DNA of 64,000 nucleotides from Elephas maximus indicus (taxonomy: Eukaryota; Chordata; Mammalia; Proboscidea; Elephantidae): positions 79,107,553 through 79,171,552 of the forward strand of contig NC_064837.1 of NCBI RefSeq assembly GCF_024166365.1, given 5' to 3'. The position numbers and the translations under genes are program-made. Position 1 is the stretch's first letter, and every line of letters starts with the position of its first letter. This document shows positions 10,506 through 21,539 of the stretch, one piece after another. The notes beneath the pieces were generated by a model, which saw only the letters and a list, made by a program, of their open reading frames with translations, did no database searches and was not told where the DNA came from.

Positions 10506-11248
10506 TACAGGCTAGTGCGAGAAAAGGCTCGAAGCCTTTTCAATGATTTAAAGCTGCACATGCAGCAAGTGAAGGCGACTGTGATGACGAATTTGTTGGC
10601 AGTAGGGGTTGGTTCAATGGTTTCAAAGTGAGGGCAAATTTACATAAAAATAAAAGGCAAGTAAGAATGTAAGGACTTGCTGTATTCTCAGTCGGCTTCT
10701 TACCTACAACCCCTAACTCCCAGCTAAAGAAGAGAAAAGTGATGGGGAGAAGAAATGGTAAGATGAATAGATAAGGAAGCAAGTACGCCAGCAAATACCA
10801 GGAGTATTAAAAACAAAGGTTAGGGAATTGTTCAAAAATGGTACGTCTGAGAAAGGGGGGCGGCGGGGAGGGGGAGAACTGCTATTAAAGAAAAGTAAAA
10901 GTAGCCAACCCATATAAACTAGAATAGTTTTCTAAATTGTTGAGCTATCCAGATTTCTGATCCACTCTTGGTTTCAGTTTGGGTAAATAGAGCCTCACAA
11001 TGTAAATGGAATTGACAAACTGAACCTGCAGTAACTGTGAGGAAATTATTCACCTTTCCAGGACACTGCAACATTAGTTTATAGTAAGATGACTTCTGAT
11101 GAAAGGGAATAATAAGCTAGCGTTACTAGGTACTACTAATGCGAAATACACTCTAACAATGTAAAACTAAAATAAGTAATGGCATGATATAGCAACCAGA
11201 ATGGTATGATATTACACAGATGCACTTGTTTTATAATTACTAGTATGT
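10506..11248. other. No recognised feature
   Basis: AT-rich unique DNA ahead of the full-length RTE. A G-rich run lies at about 10855-10872. Confidence 0.4.
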
Positions 11249-11260
11249 AAAGGTGTTCTC

Positions 11261-14200
11261 CCCCTATGTGTCTGTCAGTTTGTCATACTGTGGGGGCTTG
11301 TGTGTTGCTGCGATGCTAGAAGCTATGCCACCGGTATTCAGATACCAGCAGGGTCACCCATGGAGGACAGGTTTCAGCTGAGCTTCCAGACTAAGACAGA
11401 CTAGGAAGAAGGACCTGGCAGTCTACTTCTGAAAAGCATTAGCCAGTGAAAACCTTATGAATAGCAGTGGAACACTGTCTGATATAGCGCTGGAAGATGA
11501 GCCCCCCAGGTTGGAAGGCACTCAGAAGACGACTGGGGAAGAGCTGCCTCCTCAAAGTAGAGTCGACCTTAATGACGAGGATGGGGTAAAGCTTTCAGGA
11601 AATTCATCTGCTGATGTGGCACGACTCAAAATGAGAAGAAACACCTGCAAACATCCATTAATAATCAGAACCTAGAATGTACGAAGTATGAATCTAGGAA
11701 AATTGGAAATCATCAAAAATGAAATGGAACACATAAACATCAACATTCTAGCCATTAGTGAGCTGAAATGGACTGGTATTGGCCATTTTGAATCGGACAA
11801 TCATATAGTCTACTATGCTGGGAATGACAGCTTAAAGAGGAATGGTGTTGCATTCATCGTCAAAAAGAACATTTCAAGATCTATCCTGAAGTACAGTGCT
11901 GTCAGTGATAGGATAATATCCATATGCCTACAAGGAAGACCAGTTAATACGATTGTTATTCAAATTTACGCACCAACCACTAGGGCCAAAGATGAAGAAA
12001 TAGAAGCTTTTTATCAGCTGCTGCAGTCTGAAATTGATTGAACATGCAATCAAGATGTATTGATAATTACTGGCGATTGGAATGTGAAAGTTGGAAACAA
12101 AGAAGAAGGATCAGTAGTTGGAAAATATGGCCTTGGTGATAGAAATAATGCCGGAGATTGAATGATAGAATTTTGCAAGACCAACGACTTCTTCACAGCA
12201 AATACCTTCCTTCACCAACATAAACGGTGACTATACACATGGACCTCGCCAGATGGAACACATAGAAATCAAATTGACTACATCTGTGGAAAGAGATGAT
12301 GGAAAAGCTCAATATCATCAGTCAGAACAAGGCCAGGGGCCGACTGTGGAACAGACCATCAATTGCTCATATGCAAGTTCAAGCTGAAACTGAAGAAAAT
12401 CAGAGCAAGTCCACGAGAGCCAAAATATGACCTTGAATATATCCCACCTGACTTTAGAGACCATCTCAAGAATAGAATTGATGCATTGAACACTAGTGAC
12501 CAAAGACCAGATGAGTTGTGGAATGACATCAAGAGCATCAGACGTGAAGAAACAAGTGGTCATTAAAAAGACAGGAAAGAAAGAAAAGACCAAGATGGAT
12601 GTCAGAGGAGACTCTGAAACTTGCTCTTGAACATCGAGCAGCTAAAGCAAAAGGAACAATTGATGAAGTAAAAGAACTGAACAGAAGATTTCAAAGGACA
12701 TCTCGAGAAGACAAAGTAAAGTATTATAATGACATGTGCAAAGAACTGGAGATGGAAAACCAAAAGGGACGAACAAGCTTGGAGTTTCTCAAGCTGAAAG
12801 AACTGAAGAAAAAATTCAAGCCTCGAGTTGCAATAGTTAAGGAATCTATGGGGAAAAAATATTAAATGATGCAGGAAGCATCAAAAAAAGATGGAAGAAA
12901 TACACAGAGTCATTATACCAAAAAGAATTAGTCGATGTTCAACCATTTCAAGAGGTGGCATATGATCAGGAACCGATGGTACTGAAGGAAGAAGTCCAAG
13001 CTGCTCTGAAGGCATTGGCAAAAAACAAGGCTCCAGGAATTGATGGAATATCGATTGAGATGTTTCAACAAACAGATGCAGCGCTGGAGGTGCTCACTCA
13101 TCTATGCCAAGAAATATGGAAGACAGCTTCCTGGCCAACTGACTGGAAGAGATCCATATTTATGCCTATTTCCAAGAAAGGTGATCCAACCGAATGTGGA
13201 AATTATAGAACAATATCATTAATATCACACGCAAGCAAAATTCTGCTGAAGATCATTCAAAAATGGCTGTAGCAGTATATTGACAGGGAACTGCCAGAAA
13301 CTCAGGCCAGTTTCAGAAGAGGATGTGGAACCAGGGATATCATTGCTGATGTCATATGGATCCTGGTTGAAAACAGAGAATACCAGAAGGATGTTTACCT
13401 GTGTTTTATTGACTTTGCAAAGGCATTCAACTATGTGGATCATAACAAATTATGGATAACACTGAGAAGAATGGGAATTCCAGAACACTTAATTGTGCTC
13501 ATGAGAAACCTTTACATAGATCAAGAGGCGTTGTTCATACAGAACAAGGGGATACTGATTGGTTTAAAGTCAGGAAAGGTGTGAGTCAGAGTTGTATTGT
13601 TTCATCATACCTATTCAATCTGTATGCTGAGCAGATAATATGAGAAGCTGGACTATATGCAGAAGAATGGGGCATCAGGATTGGAGGAAGACTCATTAAG
13701 AACCTGCATTATGCAGATGACACCACCTTGCTTGCTGAAAGTGAAGAGGGCTTGAAGCACTTGCTAATGAAGATCCAAGACCACAGCCTTTAGTATGGAT
13801 TGTACCTCAACATAAAGAAAACAAAAATCCTCACAACTGGACCAATAAGCAACATCATGATAAATGGAGAAAAGATTGAAGTTGTCCAGGATTTCATTTT
13901 ACTTGGACCCACAATCAACAGCAGTCAAGAAATCCAAAGACGAGTTGCATTGGGTAAATCTGCTGCAAAGGACCTCTTTAAAGTGTTGAAGGGCAAAAAT
14001 GTCACCTTGAAGACTAAGGTGCGCCTGACCCAAGCCATGGTATTTTCAATCGCATCATATACACATGAAATCTGGACAACAACTAAGGAAGACCAAAGAA
14101 GAATTGACACCTTTGAATTGTGGCGTTGGTGAAGAATATTGAATATGCCAGGGACTGCCAAAAGAACGAACAAATCTGTCTTAGAATAAGTACAGCCAGA

Positions 14201-14484
14201 ATGCTCCTTAGAGGCAAGGATGGCGAGACTCCATCTTACATACTTTGGACATGTTGTCAGGAGGGATCAGTCTCTGGAGAAGGACATCATGCTTGGCAGA
14301 GTACAGGGTCAGTGGAAAAGAGGAAGACACTCAACGAGGTGTATTGACACAGTGGCTGCAACAATGAGCTCAAGCATAACAACGATTGTAAGGATGGCTC
14401 AGGACAGGGCAGTGTTTTGTTCTGTTGCGCCATGGGGTCGCTATGAGTCGGAACCAACTCGATGGCACCTAACAACAAAACAAC
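11261..14484 (+). mobile_element. Full-length RTE (BovB-like) LINE
   Basis: A 3224-bp non-LTR retrotransposon flanked by exact duplications aaaggtgttctc (11249-11260 and 14485-14496). The 5' end starts near CTGTCAGTTTGTCATACTG and the 3' end is the RTE-type tail GGGTCGCTATGAGTCGGAAC followed by a short (AAC)-rich end, not poly(A), as usual for RTE. The tail equals the SINE tails across the window. Length fits a complete RTE. It serves here as the reference copy for the partial copies below. Confidence 0.95.
11457..14440 (+). pseudogene. RTE endonuclease/reverse transcriptase ORF, broken
   Basis: Decayed single ORF of an RTE-type LINE, which would encode an apurinic-like endonuclease followed by reverse transcriptase for target-primed reverse transcription. 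The endonuclease part lies at about 11688-12350, with the start of the domain in an open segment (MNLGKLEIIKNEME onward), a Ser-Glu-Leu-Lys-Trp catalytic-Glu region near 11757, and a Gly-Asp-Trp-Asn motif near 12075. The RT part includes the KNKAPGIDGI region near 13024 and a Tyr-Ala-Asp-Asp box near 13711. Stops at 11673 and about 12040, and shifts between all three frames downstream, mean it cannot make a full protein. There is no upstream ORF. Confidence 0.92.
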
Positions 14485-14496
14485 AAAGGTGTTCTC

Positions 14497-14711
14497 ATTT
14501 TGCAACTTTAACTAGAGGGAGAGGGTAATGAAAGAACCGACTGAGATAGCATTTAAATGCAAGTATTAGATCTGTTCTAATTAAGAACTCATCAGAAGCC
14601 CAAATTGATTGATTTTAATTATCATTTCTATAGCGGGATCACCATTATACTTGTGTTACCTGTCTTCAACTCAACATGTCCTCGCGGAAGGTAGCAGGGC
14701 TTGGAGGAAGC
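14497..14711. other. No recognised feature
   Basis: Short AT-rich unique stretch between the RTE and an MIR. Confidence 0.4.
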
Positions 14712-14945
14712 AGTCAGAATAGTGATTTAGCCTATGGGCTGTGTCGTCCGACTGCCTGGTTTGAATACAGGCTCTGCCACTGGCTCACTGTGTGGCTTTG
14801 GGCAGGTTATTTGATCTCTCTGTGCCTTGGTTTCTCCCAATATGAGATGGAATGAGTAATAGCACCTCCCTCATAGAGTAGCTACAAGAAAGAGGGACAA
14901 GAATCCAGGACAAGCTTTGAGCACAGTACTTGTTGTATAGGAGAC
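14712..14945 (+). repeat. MIR, well preserved
   Basis: Clear MIR: GACTGCCTGGTTTGAATACA, GGCTCTGCCACTGGCTCACT, GTGTGGCTTTGGGCAGGTTA, TCTCTGTGCCTTGGTTTCTC, and a 3' part ending near AGCACAGTACTTG. Confidence 0.88.
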
Positions 14946-15100
14946 AGTAAACCTGAATGATAATATCGTACAATTGAATGGAGTCATTTAAATGAACATG
15001 CCTTATAAAGTGTACAATTCCATATGCATCAGGTATATTTATAAAGATTATTAGTAAAATTTATTGAGCACTTACTACGTGTAAGGTAGTATCCAAGGTA

Positions 15101-15319
15101 AAAACCAAAAAAAAAAAAAAAAAAAACCCAAACCCATGTTGATTCCAACTCATAGCTGCCCTATAGGACAGGGTAGAATGGCTCCAAACGGTTTCCAAGG
15201 CTGTAATTTTTAAGGGAACACACTGCTATATCTTTCTCCTGCAGAGCAGCTGGTGGGCTCAAACCACCAACTTTTCAGTTAGCAGCCATAGCCCTTAACC
15301 ACTCTGCCACCAGGGCTCC
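15101..15319 (-). mobile_element. AfroSINE, long subtype, with TSD
   Basis: Minus-strand SINE whose A-rich end appears as poly(A) next to CCCAAACCCATGTTGATTCC. Duplications tagtatccaaggta and tagtgtccaaggta (15320-15333) differ at one base. The right end CACCAGGGCTCC is the tRNA-like head. Confidence 0.92.
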
Positions 15320-15333
15320 TAGTGTCCAAGGTA

Positions 15334-15484
15334 CAGGCGTACAAATAAGTTAGGAGATGGACTATTTCCATTTCGAAATAAGTAAAACCTAGGCTAATTA
15401 GATAACACCTGGAATGATAAAGTCACCTCAAGGTTCCTTTTCCCTTAATAGTGTAGTGAGCTTTTATCCTAAATAAACGAGGGT
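15334..15484. other. No recognised feature
   Basis: Short unique stretch between two repeats. Confidence 0.4.
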
Positions 15485-15614
15485 AAGCGGTGTGGCATTC
15501 TGCTTCATACCAGTGTCTCCAGCACCACACTGACTGTGTCTAAACCCTGAGTTTGCCATTTATGAACTCTGAGCCCTTAGAAAGTTATTTTAGCTCTACC
15601 TGGTTCAAGTTCAA

Positions 15615-15717
15615 GCAGTTCGAATCCACCAGCCGCTCCTTGAAAACCCTATGGGGCAGTTCTACTCTGTCCTATGCAGTTGTTACGAGTTGAAATCCAC
15701 TCGATGGCAATGGGCTT
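15615..15717 (+). mobile_element. AfroSINE, 5'-truncated
   Basis: Starts within the B-box region (GCAGTTCGAATCCACCAGCC) and runs to the tail. Flanked by ggttcaagttcaa at 15602-15614 and ggttcaaattcaa at 15718-15730, so the truncation occurred at insertion. Confidence 0.92.
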
Positions 15718-15730
15718 GGTTCAAATTCAA

Positions 15731-15923
15731 GGAGCCCTGGCAGCACAATAGTTAAAGTGCTCAGCTGCTAACAGAAATGGTCAGTTCAAAGCCACCTGCT
15801 GCTCCAAGGGAGAAAGATGTGGCAGTCTGCTTCTGTAAGGATCTACAGTCTTGAAAACGCTATGGAACAGTTTTACCCTGTCAGAATCAAGTCAACAGCA
15901 AAGGGTTGTTTGGTTGGTTGATT
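15731..15923 (+). mobile_element. AfroSINE, intermediate subtype, same target site
   Basis: Begins GGAGCCCTGGCAGCACAATA and carries the module GGGAGAAAGATGTGGCAGTC seen also at 41064-41272. A third copy of the duplication, ggttcaagttcaa, lies at 15924-15936. It therefore sits beside the truncated SINE, using the same target sequence. Confidence 0.93.
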
Positions 15924-16520
15924 GGTTCAAGTTCAACATCTGTAATATGTAAATGATAAGTGTATCTGCTTCATAAACTGGATATGGGGATTAAAAGAGA
16001 TCATGTATTTAAAAACGCAGAGCCCAGGAAAATTGCCTGGCTTAGAGTAAATTCTCAATAAATATTGTTGCTGTTGTTGTCAGGGACCGTTGAGTTGATT
16101 CTGACTCACAGCAACCCTGTGTACAACAGTCCTGCATCATCCTCACAATCGTTGCTGTGTTTGAGCACATGGTTGCAGCCACTGTGTTAATCTGTCTTGT
16201 CGAGGATATTCCTCTTTTTTGCTAACCCTTTATTTTACCAAGCATGACGGCCTTTTCCAGGGACTGGTCCCTCCTGATGACATGTCCAAAGTATGTGAGA
16301 CAAAGTCTTACCATTCTCCCTTCTAAGGAGCATTCTCGCTGTGCTTCCTTCAGGGGAGATTTCTTTGTTCCTCTGACAGTCCACGGTGTATTTAATATTC
16401 TTCACCAACACCGTAATTCAAAGGCACCAATTCTTCAGTCTTACTTATTCATTGTCCAGCTTTCACATGCATATGAGGGGACTGAAAATACCATGGCTTG
16501 AGTCAGGCTCACCTTAGTCC

Positions 16521-17764
16521 TCAAAGTGACATCTGTACTTTTGAACGGTTTAAAGAGGTTTTTTGCGGCAGATTTACCCAATGCAATACATTGTTTGATT
16601 TCTTCGTTGCTGCTTCTATAGGCATCGATTGTGGATCCAAGTAAAATGAAATCCTTGATAACATCAGTCTTTCTCCTTTTATCATGATGTTGCTTATTGG
16701 TCCAGTTGTGAGGATTTTTTTTTTTTTTATGTTGAGGTGTAATCCATACTGAAGGCTGTAGTCTTTGATCTTCATCATTAAGTGCCTCAAGTCCTCTTCA
16801 CTTTCAGCAAGCAAGGTGGTGTCATCTGCATATTGCAGGTTGATAATGAGTCTTCATCCAATCCTGATGCCATGTTTTTTTTTTTTTTTCATATCGTCTA
16901 TCTTCTCTGATTATTTGTTCATCATACTGGTTGAATAAATATGGTGAAAGGATACAGTCCTGACGCACACCTTTCCTGATTTTAAACCACTCAGTATCCC
17001 CTTGTTCTGTTCAAACTGCTTCTTGGTCTATGTACAGGTTTTACATGAGCACAATTATGTGTTCTGAAATTCCCATTCTTTGCTGTATTATCCATAATTT
17101 GTTATGATCCACACGGTCAAATACCTTTGCATAGTCGATAAAACACGGGTCATCATCTTTCTCGTATTCTCTGCTTTCAACCAAGATCCATCTGACATCA
17201 GCAAAGATACCCCTCATTCTACATCCTCTTCTGAATCTGGCTTGAATTTCTGGTGGTTTCCTGTCAAGGTACTGCTATAACCATTTTTGAATGATCTTCA
17301 GCGAAATTTTACCTGCTTGTGATATTAATAATATTACTTGAAAGTTTCTGCATTCTGTTGGATTACATTTCCTTGGAAAGGGTACAAATACGAATGTCTT
17401 CCCATCAGTTGGCCAGGAAACTATCTTCCAAATTTCTTGGCATATAGGAGTAAGCACTTCCAGTATTGCATACATTTGTTGGAACATTGCAATTGCTATT
17501 CCATAGATTCCTGGGGCCCTGTTTTTTGTCAATGTCTTCAGTGCAACTTGGACCTCTTTCTTCAGTACCATTGGTTCTTGACCATATGCTACCTCCTGAA
17601 ATGTCTGAACATTTACCAGTTCTTTTTGGTACAGTTACTGTGTATTCTTTCAATCTCCTTTTGAAGCTTCCTGTGTCATTCAGTATTTTGCCTGTAGAAT
17701 CCTTCAATACTGCAACTTGAGGCTTGAATTTTTTCTTCAATTCTTGCAGCTGAAGAAATGCCAA
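16521..17764 (-). pseudogene. RTE reverse transcriptase remnant
   Basis: Open pieces on the minus strand match the RT and C-terminal part of the full RTE copy: 17275-17571 contains a KNRAPGIYGI stretch (the corresponding region in the full copy has Asp-Gly), and 16521-16814 covers the region after the Asp-Asp box. Several frameshifts and stops separate the pieces. It would have been the polymerase of this insertion's parent; this copy cannot be active. Confidence 0.85.
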
Positions 17765-17968
17765 GTATGTTCTTCCTTTTTGGTTTTCTAACTCCAGGTC
17801 TTTGCAGAGTTCATTATAATACTTTGTCTTCTCAAGCCACTCTTTGAATCACCTGTTCAGCTCTTTGACTTCATAATTTCTTCCATTTGCTTTAGCTACT
17901 CTATGTTCAAGAGCAAGTTTCAGACAATTATAGGGTCTACCATGCCAGGAATGACAAATTGAAGATGA

Positions 17969-18720
17969 ATGTGTCACATTCATCATCAAAAAGAACATTT
18001 GAGATCTATCCTGAAGTACAATGCTGCCATTTATAGGATAATATCCATATGCCTACAAGGAAGACCAGTTAATACAACTATTATTCAAACCACTAACACC
18101 AAAGATGAAGAAATTGAAGATTTTTACTGGCGTCTTCAGTCTGAAATTAATTAAACATTCAATCAAGATGCATTGATAATTACTGATGATCGGAATGCAA
18201 AAGTTGGAAACAAAGAAGAAGGATCAATAGTTGGAAAATATGACCTTGGTGATAGAAACAATGCTAGAGATTGCATGATAGAATTTTCCAAGACGAATGA
18301 CTCGTTTATTCCAAATACCTTTTTTCAACAACATAAACGGCAACTATACACATGGACCTCCCCAGATAGAATACACAGGAATCAAACTGACTACATCTGT
18401 GGCAAAAGACAATGGAAAACTCCATATCATCAATCAGAACAAGGGCTGGGGCCGACTTTGGAACAGACCATGGATTGCTCACAGGCAAGTTCAAGTTGAA
18501 GCTGAAAAAAAAAAAAAACTAAGGAAAATTAAAATAAGTCCACTAAAGTATGACACTGAGTATATCCCACATGAATTTAGACACCATCTCAAGAATAGAT
18601 TTGATGCATTGCACATTAATGACCAAGACCAGACAAGTTGTGGGATGACATCAAGGGTATCACATATGAAGAAAGCAAAAGGTCATTAAAAAGACAGGAA
18701 AGAAAGAAAAGACCAAAATG
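17969..18720 (+). pseudogene. RTE endonuclease remnant (inverted part)
   Basis: Plus-strand open pieces 17969-18154 and 18173-18499 equal the second half of the endonuclease domain in the full RTE copy, including the DDRNAKVGNKEEGS stretch, where the full copy has a Gly-Asp-Trp-Asn motif; here the Trp is Arg. Stops interrupt it. It belongs to the 5'-inverted block. Confidence 0.85.
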
Positions 18721-18760
18721 GATGTCGGAAGATACTCTGAAGCTTGCTCTGGAGTTTAGA

Positions 18761-19070
18761 GTAACCCCTATACCTGTGGGAAAAGGGTTTTCTTTGTTGT
18801 GTTAATGAGGCCAAATCAGTTTATGGTATGTCTTAAGCCAATCACTTTTGAGATACAAAAGGAGCCTATTAGAAGATTGATAGATGCCATGCCAAGGACC
18901 CCAGGAACAGAATCTGAAAAGAGAGAAGGACCTTTACCAAGAGCCAACAGACAGCTTTTTCCTAGAGCCAGTGCCTTGAATTAGAACTTCTAGCCTCCTA
19001 AACTGTGAGAAAATAAATTTCTGTTTGTTATAGCTACTCACTTGTGGCATTTCTGTTATAGCAGCACTGG
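18761..19070 (+). mobile_element. MaLR (MLT1-like) LTR, 5'-truncated
   Basis: The right end has the MLT1-type signature CTCCTAAACTGTGAGAAAAT, AAATTTCTGTTTGTTATAGC, TTCTGTTATAGCAGCACTGG. Collinear with the LTRs at 37522-38113 and 43059-43569. The first 100 or more bases are missing at the RTE junction. Solo; no internal sequence. Confidence 0.82.
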
Positions 19071-19489
19071 TTGTATCCTTTGACCATACTTATTCAACCT
19101 GTATGCTGAGCAAATAAATCTGAGAAAATTGACTATGTGAAGAAGAATGTGGCATCAGGATTGAAGACTCATTAACAACCTGCAATATGCAGATGACACA
19201 ACCTTGCTTGCTGAAAGCGAAGAGGACTTGAAGGACTTACTGATGAAGAACAAAGACTACAGCCCTCAGTATGGATTACATTTTAACATAAAGAAAATAA
19301 AAATCCTCACAACTGTACCAATAAGCAACACCATGATGAAAGGAGAAAAGATTGAAGTTGTCAAGGATTTCATTTATTTGGATCCACAATCAATGCCTAT
19401 GGAAACAGCAATGAAGAAATCAAACGATGTATTGCATTGGGCAAATCTGCTGCAAAAGAGCTCTTTAAAGTGTTCAAAAGCAAAGATGT
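19071..19489 (+). mobile_element. RTE LINE, 5'-truncated, left half
   Basis: Matches the full RTE copy from about 13590 to 14001, including the Asp-Asp box region (AATATGCAGATGACACAACC) and the segment up to GCAAAGATGT. It continues after the provirus at 24559. The 96-codon open piece 19204-19494 is the post-DD region of RT. Confidence 0.9.
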
Positions 19490-19951
19490 TATAACCTGAC
19501 CCTATGAATCCATGCCAGTAAATTTCCATTAGTCCTTAAACCCAGCCCAAGCTAGATTTGGCCTGCCCCGCATTGAAGAAGGGCCAACTGTAACCACTAA
19601 TTGACCTCAACAGAGGATGCAGAAACAGGTGGAATGAATCAGAAGGAAAATCATCACCTGGACCCTATTCCAAAGTGTGAGATCCAACAAGAACCACATC
19701 ACCTCCTGTTTCCTGACCACCTTCTAGATTTTTCCTTCCCGGCTATGTGTGTGTGGCCATCATCTTGCTGCCCAAATCACATATAAGCCCTGCTTCTCCA
19801 TAGCTTGGGGAGCCAGATCTGAGGAACTTCCTCCCGGCTCCTTGCTCTGAGCATTGCAATAAGTTACTTTCTGTTTCTCAAACATGGTGTCCAGATAATT
19901 GGCCAGTCTGAGCACTCTGGACAAGGACCCACCTTCTAGAGTTCGGTAACA
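19490..19951 (+). repeat. 5' LTR of gamma-type provirus
   Basis: 462 bp, ends TATAACC...GGTAACA; the partner LTR starts TGTAACC, so the left terminal TG appears mutated to TA. Near the end, ATATAAGCCCTGCTTCTCC lies about where a TATA box and cap site are expected, and CATTGCAATAAGTTACTTTC may hold the AATAAA-like polyadenylation signal. Collinear with 24084-24558. Confidence 0.88.
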
Positions 19952-19955
19952 ATTT

Positions 19956-19973
19956 TGGCACCCAACGTGGGGC
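19956..19973 (+). promoter_or_regulatory. Primer binding site, tRNA-Lys-like
   Basis: TGGCACCCAACGTGGGGC begins four bases after the LTR's ACA end, the expected position for a retroviral primer binding site. It differs at one base from the site complementary to tRNA-Lys(1,2) as I recall it. The pairing with a class I-like gag is somewhat unusual. Confidence 0.75.
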
Positions 19974-20150
19974 CTCCATCCAGAACCCAGCACCCCCTCT
20001 ACCACAAACAGAAATTCCACCAACCATCAGCATGCACGATCCTCTTGTTCGGGAGGATCGGGTGGGTCTCCTAACCTTGACCCAGGTGGTGACCAGCCTG
20101 AGGCACTTTTACTATGAGAATTAGAACCTAACTCTAGTATGGACATCCAC

Positions 20151-20160
20151 TAGGTAAGTG
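20151..20160 (+). promoter_or_regulatory. Candidate retroviral splice donor
   Basis: TAGGTAAGTG matches the splice-donor consensus closely and lies about 200 bases after the 5' LTR, in the leader before gag, where proviruses usually have their major donor. No acceptor or env frame remains to pair with it. Confidence 0.45.
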
Positions 20161-21539
20161 CCCTAGGAATTTCTCTTGTTAAATATAAGTGGTTAAGATT
20201 GGAGGCGGGGGGCATTATCTGGAGAATTGAGGTAGGACTAAGACAACACAATTAGGGAGGATGGAAGCCCCGTTAAAAGCATCCTCCTTATCTTGCCCCG
20301 CCACTCCCCCTAGCCGGGGGCAGAGAGTGGGCAGCCTAGTTTATGGTTGCTGACTTTGGTTAAGTTCAGGTGCTGGTTCTGTTTCTGAGTGAGTGAGTGA
20401 AATACAGGAAATCAACATGGTGTACCTTTACTGGTATTCTTTGTTTTTTCATGTGGATTCTAATTGCTGTTTGGGGCCACTTAACTATGACAAAAGAGGG
20501 AAAAAATAGAATGAAATCCCCTACATACAAGACTTTCTGTCTCTCTGACAAAATAAAAACCTACAAAAACAGTGTAAGCTAATGGTGCAGGGAAAAAGGA
20601 AGGGGAGAAAAGCCCCACCTGAAGAGTCCTGTGGGCAAAATAGGCCAGATAAACAGGATGATTTGTAGGGGGCCAGGGTCTTCTGGTTACATCCAGCCAG
20701 AGGCCAAAGGTCATATCCATATAAATGGGAAGATAAGGTGTGAAGAGAAGACAAGTTTGGAATCTTCTTAAAAATGGTTATGTGTTTAGGATTATGCGTT
20801 TATCTGAATGTACTATAGAGAGCATGTAATTCCACCTTCAGCCAATACTTAATTGGATATGCTAAAAGGGGAACTAGGATTTCCTGGGAGAAACACAGAC
20901 TTTTTGTTTATCGAGCAGGGGTTTAGGTCAAAAACCTGAGCCTCACCCAGGTAGCCATACCCCTCCGTTCCCTCCAGGGAAATCATCCGCCATCCCTCAG
21001 ATGAATAGCTTGCCAGTCCCTGCAGAGTCAGAAACTCCCTGTCCTGCCCAAGGAATAGTCTCCCCAGCACACACCCATAGTGGGGTACAATTTGGCCAGG
21101 AATGCACCCAAGTCTCCTTAGGGCAATTTCTGCTGAGACAAATGCCTGCCAGATTGGATTACAACGGCCAGCCTAGAGGGTTTACCATTCTCCACCTCTG
21201 ATCTGTGTAATTAAAAGAACAGAGATGACTCAAAATGCACAGAAGCTTCGTTTGTGTCCATCTTTGCCAAGCATCACCTGAGTTGGGCTGTCAGTCACTT
21301 CCAAATGTTCTTTTAACTTTAGAGGAACAGAAGATGGTCTTAGAAAAGGCATGCCAAGAGGGCAACAGGTTGCAAAACCTCAACCCTCAGGATGGTACTA
21401 GACTCCCGGCAGCCCAGGCCGTATCTGCCATATATACCAGCTGGGGCAGGACAACTAGAGCAATATAAAAACTGTTTGACAGCAAGGGGCACCAAAACAG
21501 AAGAGCCTTAGGAAAGTTTAGGATGTATAAGGCCCCAAG

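Larger units (their letters stand above)
15485..16062 (+). repeat. MIR split by two SINEs
   Basis: The left half (to about 15614) has MIR phrases such as GAGTTTGCCATTTATGAACT; the right half (15924 on) continues with CATCTGTAATATGTAAATGA, GGGATTAAAAGAGATCATGT and GCCTGGCTTAGAGTAAATTC. The two halves are collinear in MIR, so one MIR was interrupted by the insertions at 15615-15923. Confidence 0.82.
16067..18760 (-). mobile_element. RTE LINE with 5' inversion
   Basis: Positions 16067-17932 are the 3' part of RTE in minus orientation, from the tail GAGTTGATTCTGACTCACAG back to the reference point near 12614 of the full copy. Positions 17933-18760 are the 5' part in plus orientation, equal to reference about 11799-12630. 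The two parts abut and share about 17 bases (CTGAAACTTGCTC region) at the breakpoint. This is the arrangement expected from twin priming during target-primed reverse transcription. The 5' end is truncated. The coding frames are broken by stops and shifts in both parts. Confidence 0.9.

Noticed and set aside
15602-15936. Possible tandem repeat array or CRISPR-like structure (three direct repeats with two spacers)
   Set aside because: The spacers are SINEs and the repeats are target duplications. In a mammalian genome no CRISPR reading is warranted.
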